A stretch of 64,000 bases of DNA, taken from NCBI GenBank assembly GCA_946699065.1, contig CAMPDV010000457.1, positions 124,001-188,000 of the forward strand. Direction: 5' to 3'. Shown here piece by piece: positions 13,501 to 25,298 of the stretch. The notes under the pieces were generated by a model. The model made no database searches and had not been told where the DNA came from. It saw nothing but the letters and a program-made list of their open reading frames with translations. Source of the DNA: Loxodes magnus. Lineage: Eukaryota > Ciliophora > Karyorelictea > Loxodida > Loxodidae. Positions within the stretch are counted from its first letter, which is position 1. Every line of letters starts with the position of its first letter. The translations under genes and the position numbers were made by a program.

Positions 13501-14799
13501 TCATTAGATCCTTTATTACTATTAATAAAAGCCTTAAAGCAAAGAGTCGCAACTATTTCTAGCTTATTTAAAGTAATTTCTATTCCTTCATTTGTGAGAA
13601 TTCTATTTCAAGTGTTCACTCATTTCTTAGTAAATAATCTAGATGCTTATAAAATTAAAATTAGCTTCTAATATTTTTAAATTCTAATATAATAAGCTAA
13701 ATGTTAAGCTTTGTTTAGCTTAGTTAGTTGATGCTTATGAGATTTAATCTTATATAAACAAGCTAAATAGAATTTTAAAGTTTCCTTTATTTAATGAAGT
13801 CTTCCTAACTAAGAAATTATTTAGAATAGCGTATAACTTTTCTCTTCATGCTACTTGTGTATTTCTGTAATTTCTCTCTAAGAAATTTAATATTTTAGTT
13901 GCTTAGTTATTAACCACCTTCATTCGAGTATTAAAGCACTATAAAAAATTAATAAGCATAAATAAGAAAATAAGAATAAATTGTTTGACTAGTTAAATAT
14001 ATGCAATGGCTTTTATTTAAGATAAGAAAGTTTATCTAAAATATGAATGATAGCAGTCAAAAACTTAAGCCAATAAAAATAATTTTAGATTAAGAATATT
14101 CATAAGTTTAGGAGCCTTCATATCAGTATGCATTAATATAAATTATACGATTGATTAATGTCTCTTATCCTCTATTATGCTACTAATATTTTGAAATACT
14201 TTTAGATGAAAAGATAAAATGGAAATTTCTTATTGCAGTGTATTCTAAGTTACTTTTTGGTTATATTCCTATTATAGGAAATATTAGTTTAAACTTAGTA
14301 ATATAAAGAACTTATAAACTTGGATTTATGAAGTGAGTCTTTCAATACTCTTGTATAAAAGATTATCTTATTAATAAATGAAATTTAGGTTGATAGCTTA
14401 CTTACAAATATATTGGGTTTGTTAATTTATTTCATTTTTTATGAATAATAAGCAAGATATACTCACTCTGTATTTAAAACTTAATCACCCATTTATAAAA
14501 TTTAAAGTCAGCATAGCCTAAGCTTCTATGATTTGCTTAATGCTTGCAAATGACAATTTTCATACTTTGATTTTATCTAAATAGACTGGAAAGTATTTCC
14601 TTTTTAGAATTCTTAATATTTGTACTATTACTTCCCTTATAATATAGATAGCTTTAATTAATAAATGATTTCTTTCTTCTTTTAAGCTAAATTAAACTTA
14701 AATTCTTTATCTAATTTAGCAGCTTAGAATTAAGTAATTATTAATGACTGCTTTTAAAATAATATAGTTAGAAGGACTTATTCCTAAATAATAGCTATA
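10572..14799. other. Long gap with possible gene remnants
   Basis: No complete gene is supported. The minus strand around 11700-12150 reads briefly like protein (for example SFSGIIIKVNVETHLLVKW) but with several TGA codons and no clear start or family. A member of the dispersed repeat family lies at about 12670-13050. Otherwise the sequence is AT-rich with no structure I can name. Confidence 0.35.
12670..13050 (+). repeat. Dispersed repeat, copy 1
   Basis: Shares an ordered set of diverged blocks with 34080-34800 and 39890-40640. The blocks are a CATCATCTTAAATCACT-like stretch, a CAAATCATATTA-like stretch, then TAATATATCAT followed by TTTATTAAACTTCC-like sequence. All three copies have the same orientation. 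Identity is clearly below that of a young element. Boundaries are approximate, and no terminal repeats or coding region were seen. Confidence 0.45.
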
Positions 14800-17700
14800 T
14801 CATTCATTAATCACAATCTCTTTTATTATATTTTATAAATTTATATAAAAGCCTTTGTAAGTATTTATGCTTTTTACCTTTTACCCTTATCTTAAGAAAC
14901 TAAACATATAAACATTTTAAAATAAAGATCTTGATATAATTAACGTTAACTTAGTACGCAAAACACATTCCCTAATAACTCTAATATTTATAAAAGTAGT
15001 CTTATATATAGATCCTTAGTTATATTGAAAGATATTATTTTAATTGTTCTAAAAAGAAAGGAAAGAGGAAACTAAATTTAAAATTAGATAGCTTTATTCT
15101 TTATATTTTAAACTTTAGTTATTTTACAAATTTTAATTCTACTGGCAGTCTCCTGCATGTTTTTCCTAAAGACAGAAATTGCAATATATCATTAAGTCTT
15201 CTTCACAAAGAAGATGGCCTGGTACATTAGGAATTCCTTATTTAATGCCACATTTCCTACATAAAAGACTTTAATTTTTCTGGAATTATTGTTATTACAT
15301 ATTTTATACTTAATCCATATCTTAAATAGGCTATTAATACTAAATAGCATTTACTGGATAGTTTTGCTAATTCCTCGCATTTATAGGCTGATTATGAACT
15401 TATTAGATTTGCTACTGCTATTTAACATTATTTCTTTGTTAGGCTACCCATTTAAAGGCTTAGTTGTCTAGCAAGTTAATGAGTATTTCATCTGAAATAG
15501 GCATTCTACAAAGTTGACAGCTTAGGTCTTGCTCATAAATTTAGTCTTAATCGTATTTTTCCTAAATAAAGTTAATTAAGCATTTATTACAGCAATTATG
15601 ACTGCAATTTAAACTTATTATTTCATTTTTTTTCTATTAGCACATTATGCATTATACTTACACTATTTATTATAGCTCCCTACTTCCTCTTAGTTAAATC
15701 TCTAAGTTGTTCTAAAACTACTTTAATAATCATTACTACTCTTCATTCATCTTTTATCCACATTAACATTGCATATTATTATGTATCAAGTACTTAATCA
15801 AGCAAACTACACAGATAAACTTTATTTAGCAATCCTATGAGCACTTCTTATCGAACCACTGATCTCTTCAAGATTTACATACATTACAAGCCTCATTGCT
15901 ATTACTATATATTATGAATTTACTTCTCAACTAAGCAAACGCATTATATTCTTTTACCTGTTATTCGTTATCTAAGCATATCTGTATGTCTCTCTAAGTT
16001 AATATCTAAAAGCAACCCTAGTTATAACATTTTATCTAATATCCCTTTTCATTTTAATTGACTATTATGAAATTATTTGTTTCACTTTTTATATATTCTA
16101 ATAAATGTTTCTTACAGTACTGATGCTAACATTAATCTAATCTTATGAAATAATCTTTTTCTTTACAATTCTTTATTAAGCAAGGATTAAATCGTTTATG
16201 CTCTGGTTTTATTTGATTTTTTTATAATATTTAAGCCTTTTACTCCATCACTTTTATATATTCCTCTAAATTTTTTATCTTTTATTTATCTTGCTTTAGT
16301 TTTTCTATTTAGCTTTGAAGTTATTTAATTAAATCGTTCTTCTAGTTATTTTCAAGTTGTTTTTACTTTAATAAGTAATTAATTTCTTCATACTTGTTTT
16401 TATAATTTTCTGTTTCTTATTATAGATAATTTATTTGGTACTAAAAGCTTTATTTATCTTTGTTTTAGTATTTAAAAGTTTCTACCGTTTACAAGATTTA
16501 TTATTTTTCATTTTCTAGTAACTGCAAGTTATTGTATAATGCTTGATTATCTTTTATGAGCTAATCAATTTTATTTTATATTTCTAAATCATGCTTTTAG
16601 TTTTTTAATCTTTACTCTTGAAGTTCTTTCTCTAAGTTTTTTATTCTCTACTAAAGTTTATTATTCTTACTTTATGTTTCCTTATTTATTTCTTCTCACT
16701 TTTAAAGTAAATTTTGATATCTTAGTTGATAATGATTTTTCTATAATGTTTAGATTTCTAAGTTTAGTATGAAGGAGTCTATTTTGTTTTATACTTCGAT
16801 TTATTGCTAAAATTAGTTTTTTTATTAATTAGCTTGATAAGATTTTTATAAATAAGTCATTAAATTTTGTAGTTACTAATGAATTTAGTATAAAGATTCT
16901 ATCTCTTAATTTTAAGAATCTATTATTTTTTCTATTTCTTGGCTTTTTGCTGCATTTTTATTTATATTATTTCAATGTTGCTCCTTTTGTTCCATATCTT
17001 GGATTAGTATTTGTTATTGTTCTAATTTTTACTGTAATTAATTGATTTTTTAATCTTTTTCTTGTATTAAATTCTCTAGTTTTTAATTATCTTCTAACAT
17101 TCCATCATATGTTTTAGAATCTCCTTCACAGTAATTTAACTTTTTCTTCAGTTAATAGATTTAGCTATTTAGTTTTTCAATTTCTTCTAAGTATTTCTTG
17201 TTATATTGCTCACTTTCTTAATATTTAAAGCTTTATTAATTAATCTAAATTCCTTTTTCCTATATTTAGTTTTCTTAATGTTTGATTATTTATTCTAGCT
17301 TTTAATTCTATTCTTGCAAATTATTGATATTGTTTTATTATCCCTTTACACTCTACTTTATTTATAAATAGTCGCTTTGGGTTTAGTTTAGCTGTTAATA
17401 AACTGCTTACATTTAATTGGTTAAATTTTATAATTTTCTTGTTTAATTTTGATTTTCCTCTTCATTTTTTTTATTCTGAGCTACTAGTTATTAATTAGTA
17501 TTTGTCTATACCTTTTTATCATTTTGAATCTGCTCATATTAACTCAAAATCTATTTTTATTATTGCTATATTACTTTTTTTTCTTAGGCTTCTTATAAGT
17601 ATTATTTTTAAACATTTTACAGTTAATCTTCTAATGCTTATATCTGAGCATTTTTATGCTTTTCAAACTGACTTTTATCTTCTATGAATTTTTGCTTTTA

Positions 17701-17997
17701 GATTGCAATTTCATCTTTAAGTTCTTGAATTTTACTTGTCTGTGTCTGATAAGCATTAAACACTTTTTCTCCTAAATCCAAAATTTGATTTTCATCAATT
17801 TCTTATCCTTCTTATTGTTAGATTTATTGCTCTTATGAGTTTTTCATGCATAAATTTAATTTATCTCATAAGCTTTATTTCATGAAGTCATACCTTTGCT
17901 AAAGTTAATTTTTACTGTCCCTTAGATTTTATATTTCATTTTTTTCCTCTTCTTGCTAAGTTGGTTTTACCTTATGAGTATTTCCTTTGTTTCCCAT
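14800..17997 (-). CDS. RBR-A: coiled-coil, RBR-type zinc-finger protein
   Basis: Likely ubiquitin-ligase-type protein. The frame is continuous from ATG 17997. It begins MGNKGNTH, a possible N-myristoylation site. A Gln/Lys/Glu-rich coiled coil fills residues about 20-600. Then come an RBR-like RING1 (PCLIKNC at about 605-612, DQCQHQYCKKH), an IBR-like block (CNVCKSW, CQCGQKM), a second RING at 783 (CIMC, NCSHNCCNKC, CQLC) and a zinc-ribbon-like end at 913 (CRKCG, YCNFC, DCQ). Trp44 is TGA and is conserved as TGA in RBR-C. The paralogue stops with TGA right after DCQKK, but here that triplet is lost and the next in-frame TGA is 14800-14802. The natural end may therefore be near 15139. Residues 442-842 are almost identical to RBR-B. 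The domain assignment is inferred from Cys/His spacing. Confidence 0.8.
15473..16673 (-). repeat. Inverted repeat arm 1 (near-identical to 22578-23776)
   Basis: This 1201-base segment of RBR-A is repeated in opposite orientation inside RBR-B at 22578-23776. Read by eye the two arms differ at only a small number of positions. These include a 3-base deletion and a 1-base insertion in the other arm, which account for the length difference. Sequence on either side is far more diverged. Confidence 0.85.
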
Positions 17998-19578
17998 TTT
18001 ATTTAAGTTAAAACTAACTAAATAATGAACAGATTTAATTAGTAACTTATTAGATTCTAAGTCTAATTTATGATCATTTTCCTTAATATAGGCTTTTATC
18101 TTATAATTTTAGTTGCTAACTTGCTTATTTACTAAAATTATGTTAAATATAAGTAACTTGAGTAGATTTATTCATTTTTATTTGCTTGCATAGGCACAAT
18201 TAGATATGCAGCTGCCATATTTATATCTACCTTATAATCTTAAGATATAAATCTAGTAGGCTTATTTAACTAAAAATTATTTAGACTAGCAATTTTTCTT
18301 AATCTAGATCTAAAAGATAGAAGCTTTATTGCTTTTATTGCTTCTAAAGATTTTACTTTTTACAGTTTACTAGTTCTTATCATTTTCCTTGCTCTTTAGT
18401 AATTTTTCTAAGGCTTATAGCTCATAATTCTTTGTTTAAAACTGCATTTATTAACTAAGTGCTTGCTTAATTTTTCTTAGTAAACTAGAGAAAGGATTTT
18501 CCGTTAATAATTGAAAGCTTAAAAAAGAGTTTAGAGTTATATAAAAATTAAGCTTTTAGCATTGCTTATAGCTCTTAGCTTCGTAATTACTATTTTTCCT
18601 TGTTTCTATTATTTTTTAATTTAGCATATTCTTTTCTATGCCTTATGAAATGAACATTTATAATGGTAAAAATCTGATTTAAGAATAATTCTGTTTATCC
18701 AATTAGTTAGAGCTGGGTATTACTTCTAGTAACTATATAAGGAATTTAGAAAATCTATTTAGTAGGTTTATCTTAATACTTTTATAGCCTTACGAATAGA
18801 TTTAGCTATATTATATAGTTACCTTATTTATATGCTTTAGTCTGTTTAGGCTTATCTTTTCCAAACTTATTTTACAAAAGCTTACTTTCATATTTTCCTT
18901 GTTCAGTATATAAGAGAAAAGCTTGATAGTTCTCATTATATCTTGCTCTACTATTTTATGATATATACTAAAAGAGTTATTATAATAAGCCTAAAGACTC
19001 TATGATACATTCAGTCTAAGAATAAATTAAGGGATACTAGAAGAAAAAATAGATAGATGTAATAGATAAAAAGGCTAATACTTAGAAAGATAAATAATAA
19101 GTCTATAATAAACTGCCTTTGACTAAGTTATTTCTCTAATTAAGCCATTTTATGTATAACCCTTAAATATTAGGTTTAATTAATAAATATATTAAAGCTA
19201 GCTGTGATATAATTAGGAAACTAGCTTAAAATAAATGCTATAATACATTTATATTTGCTATACAGATAAAGGTAGTAATCCATACAAATTAGCTTTCTCA
19301 ATTAAATGGAGTTTTATTATTAATTAATTTAGGTATAATAAATACAATGCTAACCTTAAACTGCCTCAATTAATACTTATATTACTCAAATTTAATCAAA
19401 GCTTAAATATTAGTGGACTAATAAAACATAAAGGCTTAGTAACTGTATTCTCAAGCTAAATAGCTTACAACTCTTTTCTTTTCACATTAAATAAAATTTA
19501 GCTTCTTGCTAATATTGCACCTAAGAAGCTTATTTTAAGATATAAATAAATAAAAGGAGCTAATTAAAGTGACTTCAG
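17998..19578. other. Gap upstream of RBR-A, with one conserved block
   Basis: The only supported element is an 81-base block at 18046-18126 (minus). It matches 45397-45477 upstream of RBR-C and reads KQV..QN..IK...KEN.HK.DLESNK in both. It is in frame with RBR-A across 48 intervening bases. The rest shows no gene or repeat I can name. Confidence 0.45.
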
Positions 19579-20781
19579 ATGTATTGATAATAAACAACAG
19601 TCTTAATATATACAATAGAGCTTATATTAAAAGCATTAAAGCTTTAATTAGAGCAAAATTACGAAAATGTTGATAGATTTTTGTAAAAGCAAGCAATAGA
19701 AAAAGAAAATTAATAATAATTCAGCATTGAGACAAGTTATTAATGGAAAGCTAATTAAGTGGTAATAAAAGTAGGATTATAATAAGTTAATTCAGATAAT
19801 TAAGTTAAGAGTTTTAAGGAGGTAGATGTTAAAGGTGAAAATAGATATATTAAAGTAATTACAAGCGATTGTTTCGTGCACATGTTGAAGGAGATTGAAT
19901 AAAGGAGTGAAAATAAAAAAGTAAATTACACTAGTAATTTTATCCTCCTAACTGATTTAAGGTAGTCAGAACAAGAACAAAAAAATAATGTTTGGTATTA
20001 GGAATGGATAAATTATAAATCTATTAAGACAAATCAATAAAGGGTGCTTTTAGAATTAAATAAGGATATAAATACTAAGAACTTTTTATTAAATAAGAAG
20101 TTAAATATCTCAATAATAAATTGGTTGATGCTTATACATTACGTAAAAAAGAGTCTATGAATACAGTTACTAGATAGCGAGAATGTTATAAAATATGACT
20201 AATATGATTTAAATACATTAATTTATATATGGGTGTAGTGAAAGCAAATTTTATAGGATTTAATAAGTAAATTCTTAGGAAGTTAAAGGAATAAAAATTT
20301 ATATACTTATATAGAGATAAAAGTGAGATTTAAATTACTTTAGCAAACATATATTAAAGAGAAAAGGGAAATAAATAGAAATTTAAGTTTATTAATTGAT
20401 TTAAAAAATAGGGATAAGATACTAGAATGTAATTAGTTTATGTGAACTAGCTTAATTATATAGAATGTATATTTGATAACTACCAATAAATTCATAAATT
20501 ATCATTACACTAATTAACTCTTACCAAACTTTAGATATTTAGATTACTTCCACTAATTAAAAAGTATACTAATAAATAGAAACTTATAATAAATGAGAGT
20601 CTACATTAATATAGAGATTAGTAATGGCTTATTTATATAAAGTAGTATTAATCAAGTTAAAGGGGTATTAGAGTATTTAAGGAATATTAATACTATGCTA
20701 AAAGGTTTAAATGAGTATAGATAAACTTTAAGATAAAAACTAAGTTAAACTAAATAGTAATAAATTAAACTATAAGTCTGA
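19579..20781 (+). CDS. Unrecognised protein, about 400 residues
   Basis: Not recognised. One frame runs from ATG 19579 to TGA 20779-20781 without indels. The central part (about residues 85-230) has a mixed, soluble-protein composition, with stretches such as EVDVKGENRYIKVITSD and VWYQEWINYKS. There is no signal peptide, no membrane segment and no zinc motif. TGA is read as Trp at residue 3 and a few later positions. A TGA at 20443-20445 follows a convincing run (NRDKILECNQFM) and could be the real stop, giving 288 residues. I extended because the next 111 codons also look coding and contain no TGA. It lies on the plus strand just ahead of the RBR-B pseudogene, with no sign of functional linkage. 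Confidence 0.5.
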
Positions 20782-21000
20782 TAACTCAAAATATATTACT
20801 ATAACAAGGGAAGTTAACATCAAAAGAGAAACTAATTTGTTAAAAATAATATAATAGCTAGAGAGTGATAACCAGGAGCTCTAAGAATAACTAAATTACT
20901 CAAAATAAGTTGTGTGAACTAAACTAAATGCTTTCTTCTGTAATTCTTAGTAACTGTAAGTGAAATTGTAAGAAAACTAAGAAATAGATAACAATAAAAT

Positions 21001-24000
21001 ATTGGAAATATGAGAAATGCTACTCACAGGATATTAGAATAAAGTAAATAAAATTTAAAAGCTTTAAATTAAATAGAAGAGCATATTTAAAATCTCTAAA
21101 AATATAAGGATCAAATTGAAAATTTTAAGAATAACTAGATTAAAAAAAAAGAAGATTAGCAATAACAAGCTTAATAACTTAACTTATAAAAGGATTAAAA
21201 AATCTAAGATCTAGAGAGATAATCATAAAACATTTAGCATCAATTTTAATAAAAGATTTCATATATTTAAAACGAAAATAACTAGTTGATATAAGCGAAT
21301 TCACAACTATAAATATAGCATTAAAAAATATAAAAGGAAAGGAAAAATGACTAAGATTTAATATAAAAATATAAAAAAGAAAAGTAAGAAGTATTGCAAC
21401 GGATAAAGTCATACCTAGAAGAAACTAATAACTAAAATAGTTTACATAAGAAATTAGATTAAAATAAATAAAAGTCTAGAACATAAGATCAAGAAACTGG
21501 TACAAAAGATATTATAATAAGAGAATGCTATCTACTAAAACGGAAAATAGGCTAAATAATAAGATTTAAAATATTAGAAATCTGAGTAATAAAAGAACTA
21601 ATTAGAAAAGGTTATTAAACTAAAAGGCTAAATCCAGTTATTTAAATAAAATTTAAACTTTTATGAAGATGTTTCAGATATTTAAGTCGAAATGGAAGAA
21701 GATAATACAAAGGTAGAGAATTTTTCGTAAGAAAAAGATAAAGAAATCGTACTAATACAATAGGAGTTAAACTAGCATAAAATAATAGTCCAAGATATAG
21801 AATAAAAAGGGCAATACTATAGTAGAATAAACAAAAGCATAGAAGAAATCATTAAAATAGAGAAATAAATATTTTCTTAAAATTAAAGAGATAGAATCTT
21901 TAAACTAAATTCCTTAGTAACTACAAAATTTAATGATTTAGTTATAAAGTTTCTATCAAACTAATTTAGAAAAAGTTAATCTTAGCAATAAATCGAAGTA
22001 TAAAGCAAAATAGACTTCATCATGCTAAATTTAGAAATCAAAACATTATAGAAAAATATTTATCAATTAAGCATATGAAATTTGCTTTAGAATTAATAAG
22101 AAATGAACAAGGAGACGAAATGAATAAGGATATATCAAGTAAAAATAGCAAACTAGAGTAAAGAGTTAAAAATTTAGAACATGATCTTCAAGATAAAGAA
22201 TAAAAAACTAATAAAAGGATCTAGAAATAAAAATAAGATAGAATAACTCGAAAGGAAATTAGAAACTATATAAAAATTTGTTTAATAAGAGAATAAAAAA
22301 TAATAAATATAGTAAAAGATAGAAAATTTTAATAACTAAAATAAGGATACTTAAAGTATCTCTTAATAAATATTTTATCTATAAAAAGAAGCGAAATAGA
22401 ATAAAAATAATTATGTGAAAATAATAAATTAAAAAGGTAGAGATAACTAGAGAATGAGAATGAGTAGTAGAATTAATATATAGAATTATTTCAAAACTAG
22501 ATTGAAAAATTAAAGTAAGATAAATAAATTTTAGAAGAGTAAATTGTAAAGATAGAGCAAAATAAAACTAGAAAAATAAAGTAAGAATAGTAAACTTTAG
22601 TAGAGAATAAAAAACTTAGAGAAAGAACTTCAAGAGTAAAGATTAAAAAACTAAAAACATGATTTAGAAATATAAAATAAAATTGATTAGCTCATAAAAG
22701 ATAATCAAGCATTATACAATAACTTGCAGTTACTAGAAAATGAAAAATAATAAATCTTGTAAACGGTAGAAACTTTTAAATACTAAAACAAAGATAAATA
22801 AAGCTTTTAGTACCAAATAAATTATCTATAATAAGAAACAGAAAATTATAAAAACAAGTATGAAGAAATTAATTACTTATTAAAGTAAAAACAACTTGAA
22901 AATAACTAGAAGAACGATTTAATTAAATAACTTCAAAGCTAAATAGAAAAACTAAAGCAAGATAAATAAAATAAAAATTTAGAGGAATATATAAAAGTGA
23001 TGGAGTAAAAGGCTTAAATATTATAAAAAAATCAAATAAAACCAGAGCATAAACGATTTAATCCTTGCTTAATAAAGAATTGTAAAGAAAAAGATTATTT
23101 CATAAGATTAGATTAATGTTAGCATCAGTACTGTAAGAAACATTTATTAGAATATATAAAAAGTGAAACAAATAATTTCATAATAGTCAATTAAAATGAA
23201 AAGGGATATTAGATAAAATGTTATAACTAGAGTTGCTTTTAGATATTAACTTAGAGAGACATACAGATATGCTTAGATAACGAATAACAGGTAAAAGGAT
23301 ATAATGCGTTTGCTTAGTTGAGAAGTAAATTCATAATATATAGTAATAGCAATGAGGCTTGTAATGTATGTAAATCTTGAAGAGATCAGTGGTTCGATAA
23401 GAAGTGCTCATAGGATTGTTAAATAAAGTTTATCTGTGTAGTTTGCTCGATTAAGTACTTGATACATAATAATATGCAATGTTAGTGTGGATAAAAGATG
23501 AATGAAGTAGTAGTAATGATTATTAAAGTAGTTTTAGAACAACTTAGAGATTTAACTAAGAGGAAGTAGGGAGCTATAATAAATAGTGTAAGTATAATGC
23601 ATAATGTGCTAATAGAAAAAAAATGAAATAATAAGTTTAAATTGCAGTCATAATTGCTGTAATGAATGCTTAATTAACTTTATTTAAGAAAAATACAATT
23701 AAGACTAAATTTATGAGCAAGACCTAAGCTGTCAACTTTGTAGAATGCCTATTTCAGATGAAATACTCATTAACTTATTAGACGATTAAGCATTTAATTG
23801 AATAAAAATATAAAGATAGAACTAGAAATTATAGTAAGATTAAAAATAGTCACAGAATATAAAGTTATTAAATCAGCAAAGTAGAGCAAGAAGTGCTTCA
23901 TAAAACAATATTCAAAAGTCTGCTTAGAAATAGGGACAAAATAACAAAGCTTAATAATAATAACAAGAAAAAGAATCATTTTATGTAGGAAATGTGGTAT

Positions 24001-24110
24001 TAAAAAGGTATTCCTTATATATCAGATAATCCTCTATGTGAAGAAAATTTAATGCTATACTGTAACTTCATTCTAGAGTTAAAATATCCTGAAATTTGCA
24101 GCAAGTAATC
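21001..24110 (+). pseudogene. RBR-B: frameshifted copy of the coiled-coil RBR gene
   Basis: Paralogue of RBR-A and RBR-C in opposite orientation to RBR-A. The presumed start reads ATT-GGA-AAT where RBR-A and RBR-C have ATG-GGA-AAC. A coiled coil follows (about 21050-22570), then the RBR block (NPCLIKNC near 23065, CNVCKSW near 23355), the second RING (NCSHNCCNEC near 23640) and a ribbon-like end (CRKCG near 23985). Comparison with RBR-A shows an extra A near 21885, a lost base near 21970, an extra T near 23508 (GAAGTAGT for GAAGAGT) and a lost T near 24003, each changing frame. The part before 22578 contains additional coil sequence not in RBR-A. The part after 23776 is closer to RBR-C than to RBR-A. 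It is very probably not translated as a whole. Confidence 0.8.
22578..23776 (+). repeat. Inverted repeat arm 2 (near-identical to 15473-16673)
   Basis: The counterpart of the RBR-A arm, lying inside the RBR-B pseudogene. The left junction falls just after a diverged coil that already contains its own version of the first motif of the arm (near 22150-22205), so that motif occurs twice. The right junction falls immediately after the ATTAACTT that ends the second RING. Confidence 0.85.
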
Positions 24111-24840
24111 TTTACTAAAAGCACTTTCTTTTAAATATAGGAATAAAATATTTTTAAAATAAGTATAAATATCAAAATTAAGTTATATAAATATATTAGC
24201 AATAAAAAATTATCTTATTAACAATAATTCGAACTACATAAATATACTTATAAAGGTATACCTTATAATCCCAATCTTTTAAATTTAAATGTCTTGAAAA
24301 ATTGAAAGAAGATTATGCTGAATTTAAATCACTAAATATACTCGTTTAATTGAATTAAAATGAGATATTGATTAAGATTAAGTTTATCAAATATAGAAGA
24401 TAATGATTTTATTGAAATTGCTTAGAAAAGATAAAAGGCTATTATACTTAAAACTTAATTTTAGTATTATTAGTATATTCTTAAACATTAATTCGCTATC
24501 CACTTTATTATAGACTTAATTATTAATTTTAAATCTGTAAGCAATAAAGTTAAATTGTGAAGGCTATGTAATAAAATCCTTATTTCTAATTATCTTTAGA
24601 GAAAAAACCTAAGATTTATTTATGCACCTGAAGTTTATTTAGTTTTATAAGTCGCTTGATAAATGTTAGCTATATCTTTCTAAAGCATAGTATTCATCTT
24701 AAGTATATAAAATCATGATAAGATAATAACTCTTACAGGTAGATAACCTTAAATATATATTGGAGTACAAAAAAGATAGTGTATATCTGCCAAATACTTA
24801 TATTTAAACTAAGTTAATTGCAAGCAAGATTATATTTTAA
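24111..24840. other. Gap between RBR-B and the Myb-like gene
   Basis: AT-rich with no supported gene. It could hold the 5' part of the Myb-like gene that begins to be recognisable at 24841, but no frame stands out. Confidence 0.3.
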
Positions 24841-25298
24841 CCCTATTATAAAAAATATGTATGTCGGCTGCGGTTAGGAGAATTAGTAGATAATTTTGTA
24901 CAGTGCATACCACATTGTGAGTAATCTCGCACTAGATGCCACTGCAGGGAAAGATGGAAAAATTCGGAAGAGACAAGCCTAACTTGTCGGAGAGTTCTCG
25001 CTATCAGTTAACGTTTGATGAACGGTCCTACTAATGACTTAATTATTAATATTTATTTGAATCTTATTCAAGAGGACATGGTCATTGGCTCAATATTCAA
25101 GAATAATTTAAATAAATAGATTCTCCATTTGGAGAAGCTGATGTGACTCATTGGAAGAACAGAGTGAAAACAAGAAGTATGAGAACACTTTTTCAAATAT
25201 TAAATATCAATACTAATATTGAAAAAGCTACACTAACAAGGTGTTACGCGCTCTATAATCACATTTTTTTATATATCAGTTTAGAAAATTTCTAATGA
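24841..25298 (+). pseudogene. Myb/SANT-like DNA-binding domain, frameshifted
   Basis: Two Myb-type repeats in adjacent frames. The first ends with RTRCHCRERWKN (about 24925-24963), a good match to the third helix of an R2 repeat (the CRERW..N signature). The second lies in another frame and reads LTFDERSYQWL then SRGHGHWLNIQEQF and VTHWKNRVKTRSMR, which fits an R3-like repeat. It ends at TGA 25296-25298. The frames meet at the A-run at about 24958-24962, where one base appears to be missing. The region is noticeably richer in G and C than its surroundings, which suggests recent constraint. The frameshift could also be a sequence error, in which case this is a live regulator. The N-terminal part was not found. 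Confidence 0.6.

Noticed and set aside
24860-25020. Structured RNA (hairpins such as GACAAG-CCTAA-CTTGTC and higher GC)
   Set aside because: The segment encodes Myb signature residues in two adjacent frames, which explains the GC content. No known RNA family motif was matched.
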